Of a stretch of 64,000 nucleotides of DNA, positions 22,601 to 29,935 are shown in pieces. The number at the start of each line of letters is the position of its first letter. The first letter of the stretch is position 1. Under the pieces are notes generated by a model. That model saw only the letters and a program-made list of their open reading frames with translations. It did not search any database and was not told the DNA's origin. The stretch is from Panorpa germanica (lineage: Eukaryota; Arthropoda; Insecta; Mecoptera; Panorpidae): NCBI GenBank assembly GCA_963678705.1, contig OY783214.1, positions 7,502,001-7,566,000 of the forward strand, in the 5' to 3' direction. A program made the position numbers and the translations under genes.

Positions 22601-23177
22601 TAGCAGTCTGTCGTCAAGCATATATGTTTTAGACCACTGTGTCGTTCAGTTTTTTTTTAATTATAATTAGTTATAATTTTCGTATCACAATTTAAATTTA
22701 TTATCTATTATTTTATATAATATTTCTATTATTTTACACTTATATAAAAAATAGCTATTTAATTCTTACATATTGCAAGTGGCACGCAAAGTAACACAAC
22801 GGGTAAGTACACTTTTTTCTGGAATACATGAAAAATAATATATATATATATATATAATAAAATAGAAACTCACCCCATATTGACGTGTACAATTTAGCTG
22901 CTGTAAATATTAAATAAAACCCGTAAAGGAATCCTCCATGAATGAAAATCTGCACAATAAGATCAGGCCATCTGATTTGAGGAATGTATTCTTCCTGTTT
23001 AGCACCATCATCCTTCTCCTTCTCCTTCTCAATTTTTCCATTTAAACTAGTGTAACCATTACTTTTATTTAAACCATTTTTCTTTTCAATTACAATATTA
23101 TTATTTATTGTTTTACAATCAATTTCCGTAACAATTGTTTTGCAAACATCTGCAACAGTCCTGTTTAAAATAGCCAT
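1533..23177 (-). CDS. Acyl-CoA desaturase A, six coding exons, 388 aa
   Basis: Membrane fatty-acyl-CoA desaturase (insect Delta9/Delta11-type superfamily), expected in the ER membrane with cytochrome b5 as electron donor. Coding exons in transcript order are 22874-23177, 5317-5447, 3874-4079, 3601-3786, 3351-3526 and 1533-1696. All introns are GT-AG, the reading frame is kept across every junction, and the total is 1167 nt including the stop. Histidine boxes are HRLWSH (118-123), HRVHH (155-159) and HNYHH (296-300); the extra metal-ligand pair N263/H267 (NSVAH) is present. Hydrophobic stretches lie near residues 73-93, 102-117, 132-144, 215-235 and 250-262. The start is the first Met (context AAAAATGG), 12 nt inside an exon whose acceptor is at 23190-23191, so a 5' untranslated exon must lie upstream. 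Length is slightly above the family norm because of a polar, Lys/Asn-rich N-terminus and a His-rich C-terminal insertion. Regiospecificity cannot be read from the sequence. Confidence 0.96.
1697..2574. other. Desaturase A intron 5, left part
   Basis: Intron sequence; no exon or repeat was recognised here. The stretch at 1960-2160 is less AT-rich than its surroundings but has no open frame. Confidence 0.4.
2575..3090 (+). pseudogene. Jockey-like LINE reverse transcriptase C-terminal remnant
   Basis: Two overlapping frames (2581-2766 and 2754-3086) read as one protein split by a frameshift near 2755-2766. The first gives KYLGMTLDAKLRWKAHVKKK. The second gives YWLMGRKSTLSIHNKLMLYK, PIWTYGIQLWG and a terminal RRLKRTKPFELV. 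These are the post-catalytic thumb and C-terminal motifs of Jockey-clade non-LTR ORF2. The YADD catalytic region is absent, so the copy is 5'-truncated and dead. It lies in intron 5 of desaturase A, antisense to the gene. Confidence 0.8.
3159..3245 (-). mobile_element. LINE 3' tail scrap with poly(A)
   Basis: On the minus strand it reads ...GCCTAGGAAGCCCGAGAAA... followed by a run of about 16 A. The AAGAAGCCC-like tail resembles the LINE tails at 869-1068 and 20860-20918. Only the 3' end is present. Confidence 0.4.
3351..3526 (-). CDS. Desaturase A coding exon 5 (third His box)
   Basis: 176 nt. Encodes YISPVENLGVAIAALGEGWH, the third box HNYHH, then VFPWDYKTGELGDY through FFAKVGWAYD. The acceptor is TGTAG and the donor GTATGT (phase 1). 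It ends five codons later than the matching exon in desaturase B. Confidence 0.95.
3601..3786 (-). CDS. Desaturase A coding exon 4
   Basis: 186 nt. Encodes the hydrophobic stretch IPLFAIFTIGIPVVVPWYCW, then WDETLWNSF and the metal-ligand segment FVNSVAHMWGQKPYD. The acceptor is TCTAG and the donor GTATGT (phase 2). Confidence 0.95.
3874..4079 (-). CDS. Desaturase A coding exon 3 (second His box)
   Basis: 206 nt. Begins RDAYTWALDHRVHHKYSETD and runs through DADPHNAKRGFFFSHVGWL to VMWQK. The acceptor is TTTAG and the donor GTTAGA (phase 2). The DPHNAKRGFFFSHVGW block is highly characteristic of insect desaturases. Confidence 0.95.
4080..5316. other. Desaturase A intron 2
   Basis: 1.24-kb intron with very AT-rich sequence. 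No exon or recognised repeat. Confidence 0.5.
5317..5447 (-). CDS. Desaturase A coding exon 2 (first His box)
   Basis: 131 nt. Encodes ITAGAHRLWSHRAYK and the following hydrophobic stretch, ending TATGQ in phase 0. The acceptor is TTCAG and the donor GTATAC. It is separated from exon 1 by a 17.4-kb intron filled with mobile elements. The phase-0 end is not shared with desaturase B. Confidence 0.95.
5974..6297 (+). mobile_element. Short non-autonomous Helitron
   Basis: Starts TC, includes the motif GTCCGCGATGGACTCCTAAA common to many lepidopteran Helitrons (recalled), and ends GCGTGGCCGGGACAGCTAG. It lies exactly between A (5973) and T (6298), as Helitrons do, with no target duplication. About 324 bp; no Rep/helicase coding. 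In intron 1 of desaturase A. Confidence 0.8.
6446..7023 (+). mobile_element. MITE family 1, full copy
   Basis: Perfect 13-bp terminal inverted repeats TGGGCTTGTGTCC / GGACACAAGCCCA bound a 578-bp AT-rich non-coding element. Close copies lie at 44757-45354 and, inverted, at 41382-42008. Shared internal marks are TTAGCAGGGTTAAATAAAAT and CATCAATTTCAATCAACAAT. No transposase. Confidence 0.85.
7042..7190 (+). repeat. 149-bp direct repeat, left copy
   Basis: Nearly identical (about eight differences by eye) to 14879-15027 in the same orientation. The two copies flank the BEL/Pao element. The unit starts GCTGGTTAACATTAA and contains AATTAGTCACTAGGCAAGG. No open frame and no terminal structure, so its nature is unknown. 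Confidence 0.85.
7351..7680 (+). repeat. BEL element 5' LTR
   Basis: 330 bp, starting TGTTCAGTAC and ending ATTTCGTACA. Identical by eye to the 3' LTR. The 72-residue frame inside it appears in both LTRs and is a by-product of LTR sequence, not a gene. Confidence 0.95.
7681..8336 (+). other. BEL leader with internal diverged duplication
   Basis: Untranslated leader between the 5' LTR and the Gag start. The junction block ATGCGAAGCTGGTCCTTCGA recurs as ATGCGAAGCTAGTCCTTCGA at 7883-7902. TTATTAACCGCGTGTG occurs at 7727 and 7933, and a GATTGGGTAAT...GCGGATTCAC block occurs in both halves. The short derivative element at 34143-37222 keeps the same layout in its leader. A packaging or priming role is only inferred. 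Confidence 0.7.
8337..13517 (+). CDS. BEL/Pao Gag-Pol polyprotein, 1726 aa, intact
   Basis: A single open frame. Gag occupies roughly residues 1-400 (DUF1759-like N-half) and ends in three Cys/His knuckles: CRYCNMDHPIFRC (315-327), CSLCLKAHSGRC (348-359) and CHKCKGMHSKLLC (367-379). The aspartic protease active site is ALLDSGSQ (D433). Reverse transcriptase has RVVFDGS, CDIEKMF (D786) and the YVDD box (862-865). RNase H has YADAS (D1039) and YCDSK (D1115). Integrase has an H1361/H1366/C1396/C1399 zinc motif and a DDE core D1431 (VDFCGP), D1497 (YCDNAKTF), E1551 (GGIWEAG). The C-terminus (LKFWNIVKKLKQDFWQAWSK, then LNWPMARI) is DUF5641-like. The ATG chosen is the first in frame, in the context AGCAAGATGG, and the short derivative uses the same start. 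All catalytic residues are present, so the element is a candidate for being active. Confidence 0.96.
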   Translation: MEGLKRLKTARTTAKGSISRMDNYVSDARALESGTVELLEAKKEKLMATYHTYELTQSSILEIDEQDDEDIEDVEEKYFNILAKLNASITKLKEVNRPTCPSLVASKLPAVEIPTFDGKDITRFRPFYELFQAVVHNNASLSDVQRLFYLRKYLLDEALSIIINLPLVNSSYKEALDLLLARYDNKARLITNHINILLDIPNMQKGTAMAIRAFLCQVKQQLQALKNLDEPVDKWDMILISILCRKLDLLTSRNFHMERNVDKLPTMAEFISFLEKRAIALEDSSPYKSMSNDKNYKEYSYSRVSNVTTRYNLACRYCNMDHPIFRCPKFKMAPLESRNSFVQEHKLCSLCLKAHSGRCSLENNYKCHKCKGMHSKLLCDKTDAGSLAGKTTESPVVMCCSNDSLGGTILLPTMKVKIVDNFGREFLVRALLDSGSQASLVTAELLKELRLRTNTHPSKIIGIGNKATKLYHSAIINIQSNYDRNINHKVNCHVVESITTHLPQIFIDTSKVIFPKNIKLADEQYNVPSKISLLLGADVYFAILLGGCIKLNNGSVLQNTTFGYVVAGKLHNQFNYNVINEPKMFQNQNNYSSNIIVSNFAISDHTTLENVMGQFWMTEKVPEKTDKFTEEYLKAEHIFKNSVLLENNTFTVDLPLVSPVNELELGDSFSVALQRFCVLENRFKRNPSLLKVYKKFIDQYIEMGHAREIDINSYDVYNTPNYFLAHHAVTNDDSKTTKLRVVFDGSMRSKNKISLNDVMLNGPVVQGELFDILLLFRTYVYTIVCDIEKMFRCILTNDTYNVLQNILWRDDPGKPISCLQLKTVTYGLKSSTFLATRCLIELAHRYKHKYPLAARAMCHNTYVDDVIVGCDDVEELSELKSQLISLLQLGNFKLHKWSSNHPPVLDDISSDKKYINELDLNKSAIIKTLGLKYNVILDTFTFKCPNTNSNNLNTKRKVLSFIGTLFDPLGLIGPIIVVAKLIMQELWFLKIDWDAPLPDKQLQMWEKFLNGLKIADSISIDRLIKEENFVTAELIGYADASMKAYGCCLYLRTITANDNVKTKLICAKSRVAPLGKVLTIPQLELNSAVLLAQLAVRVSNLLKTRLEHRLFLYCDSKIVLAWIQADKLKTNIYVNNRVKKITELTDKFSWYYVKSADNPADIISRGIEPQHLKNQNLWWNGPQYLSNSHFKHDHYFDLNTVLLSDDEDKNCNVCNIEVEQAPLMLDLFKKFSNINKLQRVLAYVYRFFNNCKKAVHSSICSYLTISKNNICGHLSPQELHNSLLIIIRSVQRQIFFKEIKCLLGGIIIKTGIGNLHPFIDSTGLIRVGGRLQNAGIAKDKMHPVILPKDNNITSIIIKNEHLRLLHAGARLVLSSLSQKFWIINGIREVKKVLYKCVICSRLKAESAKQLMGSLPADRVTATRPFQHVGVDFCGPFNIKIARIRKPLITKGYISLFVCFSTKAIHMEVVSDLRTETFLACLNRFISRRGMPTKIYCDNAKTFKGAANELKELYNLQTNKSHRNNVISFCNNLYIKFMFIPSYAPEFGGIWEAGVKSVKHHLKRVVGNLALTYEELNSVVIQIEGVLNSRPLLPLSPNEYKYLTPAHFLIGTALIEYPEVNLTEVPVNRLKFWNIVKKLKQDFWQAWSKDYLTQLQSRPKWKYANENLKEGDLVIVKNLNSPPLNWPMARITKVFFGKDGKVRVAEIKIGDKIYNRPITKLCRLPLN
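13749..14078 (+). repeat. BEL element 3' LTR
   Basis: 330 bp, identical by eye to 7351-7680. Followed by CTTAG, the right copy of the 5-bp target duplication. Confidence 0.95.
14879..15027 (+). repeat. 149-bp direct repeat, right copy
   Basis: Partner of 7042-7190, about 95% identical by eye. The similarity starts and stops abruptly on both sides. Confidence 0.85.
15347..16101. mobile_element. TTAA-flanked MITE, piggyBac-like
   Basis: Terminal inverted repeats GGAGGTACAGGACGT / ACGTCCTGTACCTCC are perfect over 15 bp. They are flanked by TTAA on both sides (15343-15346 and 16102-16105), the target duplication typical of piggyBac transposons. The 755-bp interior is AT-rich without an open frame. 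Assignment to piggyBac rests on the TTAA only. Confidence 0.8.
17017..17290 (+). mobile_element. Intact tRNA-derived SINE
   Basis: 274 bp between perfect 15-bp target duplications AACTAAATCGGTAGA (17002-17016 and 17291-17305). The head has a tRNA-like promoter with A-box region GTGGGCAAGAGCAT and B-box GGGTTCGATCC. The body contains TATTTTCTGGGTTTGG. The conserved 3' block is GTCGGTGATAGGACTCAGCA, then TCGGAAATAGGCCGACG and about 27 A. This is the best copy in the window of a family with at least five degraded relatives. Transcription by Pol III is inferred from the boxes. Confidence 0.9.
17306..18369. other. Desaturase A intron 1, no feature recognised
   Basis: AT-rich intronic DNA. No exon, repeat terminus or RNA gene was recognised. 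Confidence 0.4.
18370..18919 (-). pseudogene. LINE reverse transcriptase C-terminal remnant
   Basis: On the minus strand, broken frames show a Cys-rich tail CEKEEEKLKRIESRC followed by SRWMTEIRSQLRD. This parallels CRRCGAEDETLEHIKFEC ... RWMAEIVRRK at 51586-52025. Upstream frames read QRSFKNIANKGNVGHSIRER. Many stops and frameshifts. The remnant is interrupted at its 5' side by a short SINE insertion. Confidence 0.6.
18932..18998 (-). mobile_element. 67-bp truncated SINE tail insertion
   Basis: Only the 3' block of the SINE family is present (on the minus strand GTCGGTGATAGGACTCAGCA ... CCGACG then poly(A)). It is bounded by 12-bp duplications CAAATTTTTAAT at 18920-18931 and 18999-19010. It is therefore a true, heavily 5'-truncated retroposition and not a decayed full copy. 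Confidence 0.8.
19011..20687. other. Desaturase A intron 1, no feature recognised
   Basis: AT-rich intronic DNA with a run of about 18 A at 19811. No terminal repeats or exons were recognised. Confidence 0.4.
20688..20918 (+). mobile_element. Internally deleted LINE derivative
   Basis: The left part reads like the start of a LINE ORF1 (ATG then a Lys/Arg/Glu-rich MDEYKKRKRSREE-type frame). The right part is a LINE 3' tail, GAAAGGATCGTGGCCCAAGA then AGCCC and poly(A), closely similar to the tail at 1008-1060. Beginning and end are present without RT coding. Whether this is a propagated short family or a decayed single copy is not known. Confidence 0.45.
20919..22397. other. Desaturase A intron 1, no feature recognised
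   Basis: AT-rich intronic DNA. Nothing was recognised apart from short open frames without family features. Confidence 0.4.
22398..22652 (-). mobile_element. Degraded tRNA-derived SINE
   Basis: Minus-strand copy with GGGTTCGATCTCC at the B-box and the tail block GTTGGTGATAGAACTTG... leading into an AT-rich tail near 22398-22423. The A-box region near 22630 is partly kept (ACGACACAGTGG). Confidence 0.75.
22838..22856. repeat. Short (TA)n microsatellite
   Basis: Nine to ten TA units, just inside the 5' end of desaturase A intron 1. Confidence 0.8.
22874..23177 (-). CDS. Desaturase A coding exon 1
   Basis: Encodes residues 1-101 plus the first base of codon 102. It carries the polar N-terminus and the first membrane segment, ending at YTSIW. 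The donor is GTGAGT (phase 1). The acceptor CAG precedes this exon 12 nt upstream of the ATG, so transcription starts in an upstream untranslated exon. Confidence 0.93.
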
Positions 23178-23189
23178 TTTTCACAATAT

Positions 23190-23480
23190 CTGAAAATTGA
23201 AATAAATAATACGTTTGAATATGTAAATCACTTTGTTTTGTTTTATTTCGTTATGTTGTTTAATTCATGATTATTTATATTTTATTCTATGTAATTACAT
23301 TATGTTTTTAAACTAAGCTCGCGTTCGATCGATCTTATTCCGACCGGTGTTCACATTCGAGTGGCCAACGTTGTTCGCTGCTTTTAATACTGAACGGTAC
23401 CATTCAGGCAGATGGATTCTTATCTGCTGGGTAACTCTAACTCTAACTCCAACCTAGCCCAGCCTAGTCTGGCTCATGTA
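23190..23480 (-). promoter_or_regulatory. Possible 5' UTR exon and promoter of desaturase A
   Basis: The acceptor at 23190-23191 shows that an untranslated exon lies upstream. The stretch 23320-23470 is less AT-rich than its surroundings. On the minus strand it contains a TCAGT initiator-like site next to TATTAAAAG. Position and boundaries are inferred only. Confidence 0.25.
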
Positions 23481-24837
23481 TTGAATGTCTCGTAAACTCT
23501 ATACTGTAATATCACGATGCGTAACACAATATATTACGAAATTAAAAAAAAAATACAAAATTTACATTCGATTACTTCCATTGATTATATGGGTGGCCGC
23601 GGGAGGCATTTTATACCAGAATATTATCACATATTTATCTATGTATTGTATTCGACATACTATGGAATATTACTTTATTGAAATGTAAATATACTAACAA
23701 TGTGTTGGCTGGGTTATTTTCCAATAAATGTACAGCTTTTCAACGCTTTAACCTTCGTTACTATTTACATAAAAAAGCTTTTAGAATTCTTAAGTAAAGC
23801 TTGTTTGTAAAGCTGTGTAGCCAGAGTATGTTATTAAAAGGAATCCAACAAATAGAACGCCATTAACACACATGTGTGAAAAGAAAAACAGTTCGTTGTT
23901 CCTCTAGCTAGAAGTGATTAACTAGGCAGCAAACAATTTGGTGAAATGGTTAGGCGTAACGAAGTCGTTTAAATGTCTGAGCAAAGTATTAACAAGTGTT
24001 AGACCTACGTTTAGAGCCTCTCATTGATTGATCAATAAATGCCGTCAATGTTTCATAAACTATCTTAGTATTTATTAATTCCAAAAAATTCTCTCTTGTC
24101 AACATCGTATATTTAAGGCGACATAGAGATGCAGTCGCTTTCAATTTAGACATCATTACGAATTCTCTACATTCTTAATGTAGAATTGTATATACGTTGC
24201 TTTAGCAATATGTGTAAAGCAAATATGTTGCTGCATAAAATTCTTCAAATATGTTCTGCACAAAAGAAGACGAGAAAGCGCTAAAAACTTTGAACAAACT
24301 GTATTTTCGGAGAAACTGTAAGCATCAGCTAATATTTGCAAGTGTTTCGATAAAAGCAGGTATTTTAAAGTAGTTCTTATTCGTATTTCTTAGCGGGCAT
24401 CTAATTGTTTGAGACTCTTGATACCAAAATGATCACCTGTACTAAGATTCAGTGAAAAAACTCTCTGTTGTGGATACGCTGTTTTTTATATAGTACTCTA
24501 GGAGGCTTACGTGCGTTATAAAATTACAACAAATTCAAATTTACTAATTTATTTCACGCTCCATCGCAGTTACATTGTTCAAAACTAGTGGATTCAGTGA
24601 TGCATTCATACATGGAATGAACAAGGGAATTATTATTTGGAACATTTGTTAAATGCTCACTGTATGTAAAGTAGTCTCCATATTATATCTAGTTCCAGTT
24701 TGAAATCTGATATATATAATAATATATAATTTGTATTTATGTTCAAGTAAGTGAATCACATTTTAGGATCGCTTGGCTCTGTTTAATATTCTAAGCTATC
24801 GCAAGAATTCCCCCGTTGTTTGTTTGTCTTGTGAAAC
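23481..24837. other. Intergenic, no feature recognised
   Basis: Intergenic AT-rich DNA between the two desaturase genes. Short frames here have no family features. Confidence 0.4.
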
Positions 24838-25335
24838 CATATGAACGTTACAGGAAAAATTAAGAAATTGTGGGTTGTCTTTGAAAACAAAAACAAAATC
24901 GATTTGGACATGAATTCGTATTTCGTAATTCGTAAACAACCAATAAAATTTAAATCATTAAATTATTTGATATTGTGTTCGAGATATCAGCGTGACAAAA
25001 ATTGCCATTTTGCGATCGCAAGTGAAAATATCGTTCAAACAAAACAATGACTTCACAAGTGTTATTCGGACTACGGTATTTTTTCCCATTAAAAAGCAAA
25101 ACACGAAATTCAGAATTTTCAATGTTTTGAAAATTACAAAAAGTAGAAAAAGTAGTATCATTAAAACAACTGTTAATCGTAAACTAATGGTCGGAGCGTA
25201 ATGAAATTTTGACACATATCGTTTAAAGATTGGTATTATCTAAAAATCATATGCATTTGTCAACACTGGCGTCATATCATCCTACGAACTTATTGAGTGT
25301 TGTGTTTTTGACTGTTGACTAGCATGGGCTTTTTG
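24838..25335 (+). repeat. Dispersed repeat family D, copy 1
   Basis: Shares with 33690-34060 (inverted) the blocks TTATTCGGACTACGGTATTT, TTTTTCCCATTAAAAAGCAA and AAACTAATGGTC..ATGAAATTTTGACACAT. Shares the right half with 30950-31215, including TCTACGAACTTATTGAGT (here CCTACGAACTTATTGAGT). Short open frames on both strands are by-products. Class unknown; the ends are not clear. Confidence 0.7.
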
Positions 25336-27725
25336 TAATTGAATTAAATTCTTTAAAATGAGTTAAATTGAGAGAAAAGACAGATATTGTTTTTCCCTAT
25401 GTTACATAATACGTATTACATTTTTTTACAAGAAAATATTTAATAAAAGATGACAACCATCTGTACTTATTAATAAATATATGTAAATAATACTTTTTAA
25501 TAACTTTTTTTATGTTAATATATTCACAAATGTATACTGTATTTAACAATAACAAAAAATAATAGGTACCGTATAAAAAATTACTTTTTTGAATGTTCTT
25601 AAGAGCGCCAGGGTCATCTAATCCCTAATGACTTAAATGAATCTTCTTAAATTTAAAGGAAACATTTAAATTGAATAACTTTAAGCAGTTTCAGCTAGTT
25701 ATTCAATGGATGTATCCACACTACAGTATGGTGATCTGTATATATCATATAACGTGGTGGACGATCTCTTAAAATAAATATTCTATTAATAACAACACAT
25801 TGCATCTGACATAACGCTAACATATTGGTATATAAATAAATTTAGTTATATTTAGCTAGAAAATTAGTTGAAACTGTACGTGTCTTAAGCGTAAGATAGA
25901 AATCAAAAAGTTTCAATATTAAAAAAATTTACAAAGTGATGGTATGTAACATAAATGTTTTAATCAATATTTGCAAATGTAATTACAATGGCCAGCAGTT
26001 GCGGACTGAGATGAGAAAAGTAACTCAATGGAATACCATCCAAATTCTACAATTAATCAGTTTTCTTGGTATCTATCAAGCTAAGACTGACCAGTCCGCC
26101 ACTGTTCACGCAACGCCGCGGTTTATTGCGTGTCTTAGCAGCTTAATGGCGGATCTACTTTATCTATTACCAAGCTCGAGGTTAAAACGTTACAATACCG
26201 CGCTGTCTAATGGATTAGAGCTTTAACTGATCATCGTTTGAAACGTGATCAAAAACACGTAGTGGAAATATATGAATCACCCTTAATCGGGAAATACACG
26301 TGACTTGTATGACTCATAAAACTTTTCATGTCTATTATCACACAAATGCTTCAACACCTAATAAACATAGACTACTTCTAAATTGAATTGTTAGAGTTAT
26401 TAATGATATAAATTGTTACTTTTTGTTTACTCTTTCATGTTATCAAGCTATAGTTTTTATAATCAATAAAATCGTGACCTCATGAATTTACAAAGGTACC
26501 TATAAAACATTAACATCATATCATTACTTCCCAAAACACGTACGTTGAAATATTCCAGCAAAACCGAACATAACTTCGCTCCCAGAAACAAAACATTCCG
26601 TTAAAACGGTCATTACTTCGATGGTTATTCGTTTCCATGAGGTGACTTGAACTTCAACTAGATTTCATACAGAGTTCGATTTTAAATGGATATACGAATT
26701 GTATGATCATAAAATGGATAGTTATTAACGTAGAATGTAGTGGTGTGCAGTCTTCTACGCTGTATTTTACAACCGCTCTTCGTCAGTGTATATAGACGAT
26801 CTTATACAGTGAGACTTCGATGCGATTATTCCTCGAATCTCAGCCAAAACTTAATCTTCAAAAGTTTCCAATTAGAAATTTCCTTTAAGCGTATTTAGAA
26901 TTTCTTAAATTACTATTAGAAAAATATTCAGAGTTTAGCTTCGAGACCATTTAAATTTCAGGGTTCCTCATAACCCCTAGATGACCGGCTCTGGCTGCAT
27001 TTTGCAGTCCGTTAGACTTCCAAAACAAGATAACATAACTTTTCACTCTTGGTTGGCTTTGAACTTTTCTTCGGGTAACTATCCAGGACATTTCATGTCA
27101 TGCTTCGCTGTTTTTATATTTATATTATGATAAAAATTCTACTTATTACAAAAGGTCACTCATGTCTTAATAAGTATGTTTATCAACATAACCTTAGACA
27201 TCAAAAAAGTTCAAAAGATTTCTTGTTGTGAACTTTTTTTTAGCCGTGTTAGTTCAATCAAAGAAAAAACAAACTCATTTTTTAAAACATCATATATTTT
27301 AATAATGCTATCATAAGTTCCAAAACTTAAAGACTATTATTTTTATTAGAGTAATCCCTAACTTCAAGTCTTGAGTTAGGTGAAACAAATTTGTTATCAA
27401 TTGTATTTGTACACTCACCTTGATCTTATCATTCTCGTCTGTGGGGTAACCACAGACGTCTTATCAATTTATTTACTAAGAAATCCACGTGACACAGTTA
27501 TCAGTTGTTACTGTAATAATTCCATCGGCATTCGCTTTTGAATGAGAATTATGTAAAAATAGACGTGCCACAATCAACCACCAAACTGATTCATTGGAAA
27601 GCATGGTTACGCCGATAGGAAGAAATGCTAATGACATGTTATTAGTGAAATATGTAGATGGCCCGAGTTTCTAAGGTAAAGATAATATGGTGATGTTGTT
27701 ACCAACTAGAACGCTTTACTTCTAC
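25336..27725. other. Intergenic, no feature recognised
   Basis: 2.4 kb of intergenic DNA. A 96-residue frame at 25936-26226 shows no recognisable domain and no splice or conservation evidence, so it is not called a gene. Confidence 0.4.
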
Positions 27726-27728
27726 TTA

Positions 27729-28290
27729 GGGCCGGTTTTATGGTCTTTTATTTACTTCGGGGTTACGAAACCCCGAGTTAGCTTAGTTCGGTACTTATTT
27801 TTGTATCGGGTTTTATGGTCCAAATTTAATCCCGAGTTAGTTAGTAGAGACGTAAACCATATTTTAAGAAATTCGAATATTTGTTTACAGTTGTAAATCC
27901 ATGGGAATGCAAGATTCAGTTTAATTATTGTTTTAAAAATGACGGATTTCTCAACTTAGTACTATATTTGTATAATAGCTGATCTTCCTCATCATCTGTT
28001 ATTGATAATTGATTAAGGTCACTCACAAAATTCATAATAAACAATAATTTAATATTATAACCTAAAATATTATAATAATGATAGCTAAACTGGCTGAGAT
28101 AGCATGATATTTTATCTCTGTTGCACACTTACTCCGGGTTAAATATTATTACCTTGATTTATGACGGGATATCTTACTCCGTGATTTTAGTTCCGAGTTA
28201 GCGTTAACCCTTGATGATAAAACTCATTTTTCGTTTAATTCGGGAGTTAGCTATTTAGTTCGGTAGTAAGACGAACCATAAAACCGGGCC
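27729..28290. mobile_element. MITE with TTA target duplication (PIF/Harbinger-like)
   Basis: Terminal inverted repeats GGGCCGGTTTTATGGT / CCATAAAACCGGGCC, with one or two mismatches, are flanked by TTA on both sides (27726-27728 and 28291-28293). A 3-bp TWA duplication with GGGCC ends fits PIF/Harbinger. Subterminal repeats of the form (C)CCGAGTTAG occur several times at both ends. 562 bp, no transposase. Confidence 0.8.
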
Positions 28291-28293
28291 TTA

Positions 28294-28754
28294 GAAGTGT
28301 AGTTTTGTTAAATTCTTATTTAATTAAGTAACATAATAGTTCAAAACTAGAAGCATTAGTTAATAAGATCATTTGTTTTGCGCATGATCATGATCAAAAG
28401 CGTTCTTTAGGGAAATACTGCAAGACAGCGCTAATGTTTAGAATCCATTTGATCAACAAATCCTATTCTATCTAATTTGAAACATCTGGGACAAGTGCCC
28501 CGTTTGTTGCTACCATCACACGACTATGTTCATGATATATAATGATGGTTTCTAAATGGAAGCTGTCAAAATAGAATAAAATAAAGTAATTAATTGTCGT
28601 TTGTCGTCTAATGTATATAACATTCCTCAAGGACAATACAATGGATCCAATTTGATGACTCATTTAATATCAATTTGTCGTGTGGTGCGTAGTTTACGTT
28701 CTCTGAGCCATTTTAATAAGGCAATAGAAATATACATGTATGATAATATTCAAA
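28294..28754. other. Intergenic, no feature recognised
   Basis: No repeat terminus or coding potential was recognised. Confidence 0.4.
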
Positions 28755-29010
28755 TAAATTTATTTAACGATGGTTAATTTCCAATGCTGAAGCTTATGAC
28801 CGTAGACCTCATTTTCTATTGGCAGTGTATATGGTATCATGGCCTTATATACACCGGTACCTAATAAGTTTAGCACATGAGCACATAATTAACTATAGAT
28901 ATTGATAATAACCAAACTCAGAAAATATAGCGCTAATCTTAGGATCCAACTCGAATCCAACTCGAATCTAACTCGAATCCAACTCGAATCCTACTCGATC
29001 CACTGTTCTA
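28755..29010 (-). mobile_element. Degraded SINE with amplified B-box region
   Basis: Minus-strand SINE: tail block near 28765-28810, body motif TATTTTCTGAGTTTGG near 28930 on the minus strand, and tRNA-like head near 28945-29005. The B-box region is replaced by an 11-bp tandem repeat (28945-28999). Directly followed by a Helitron starting at 29012. Confidence 0.7.
28945..28999. repeat. 11-bp tandem repeat, five units
   Basis: Units TCCAACTCGAA, with single-base variants, are repeated five times. Read on the minus strand each unit resembles a Pol III B-box (GATTCGAGTT). It lies inside the SINE at 28755-29010. Confidence 0.9.
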
Positions 29011-29011
29011 A

Positions 29012-29312
29012 TCTATATGGTATACATAAAAATTAAATGCCGTTCGTACCTAAGCGTATCACTTGAGAACGGATAGACCGATGTGACTAATTTTTTAAAA
29101 AATGTTCGTAATAGTCTGAATAAGGTTTTTTATGGAAAGAAAACTTAGAAAATTGGCAAAGAAAATAAGAAAATTCTTGAAGAACTGAAAGTGCTTATTT
29201 CGTTTGACTGCTGATGTCAATTGTAAAAAATTGATTCAGTTGTTTATTTTTAGTTGATTTGTAAAAAATATTATTGAAATTTGGGGATGACAACATCTGT
29301 CGGATCAGCTAG
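29012..29312 (+). mobile_element. Short non-autonomous Helitron
   Basis: Starts TCTATATGG and ends ACATCTGTCGGATCAGCTAG, between A and T. This is the same end logic as the element at 5974-6297 but a different interior (AACGGATAGACCGATGTG near the left end). No coding. Confidence 0.7.
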
Positions 29313-29654
29313 TATTTAAATATTGAATCTGTAAGTCTGTAATAAAACTGCTATTGCCTAAGTTAAAAATACACATGAATTGGTCTTCCATGGCTAACTA
29401 AACATCCTAAAACTTGACAACTCTCAGCTGCACGCTACGTGATTTTGTTTATAAACATATTTCGCCATCCGTTACACACTACTTAATCATCTTTAGTGTG
29501 GTAGTGCGTTGGTTCCTACATATTACTCGTATTTAGTGAAAGGTGAACGTCACTGATTACGTAATTTTAAACAAGCGATTGTGGACCTATGAACCCAGTA
29601 AAATATTTGATGAAATGTCACACCCAATTCGTACTGAATTCTCTACGAAGTCTA

Positions 29655-29935
29655 ACATGGCTACTGGAAAAATTATTGTTTTTTAATTCAACAAAAAAAG
29701 CTTTTTATTTTATATGTTAACTATATTTTCTAACGTAGTTTTCTTACTGATTTTAAAACTGAAAATCATTTTTAAATATTTGCATTATTTACACCGGGAC
29801 ATGCTGATATCTCGAAAATAAAGACACCTATTTAAAAATAAACTGCAGATTTGTAATCAGTATAAAGAACTACGTCAAAAATTTAACAAAGCAAAAATGT
29901 CAAATATTAGATTATCAAGGCTGTAACCTTTAAAA
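29655..29935. repeat. Palindromic repeat family F, inverted copy
   Basis: Contains ACGTAGTTTTCTTACTGATTTTAAAACTGAAA, TGCTGATATCTCGAAAATA, then the reverse-complement-like GTAATCAGTATAAAGAACTACGT. These are the same blocks as in 40725-41310. The unit is self-complementary. Confidence 0.6.

Noticed and set aside
25936..26226. 96-residue frame as possible host exon
   Set aside because: No domain, no good splice context and codon use like random AT-rich DNA.
28945..28999. CRISPR-like short repeat array
   Set aside because: Units are 11 bp and directly adjacent, without spacers, in a eukaryotic SINE.
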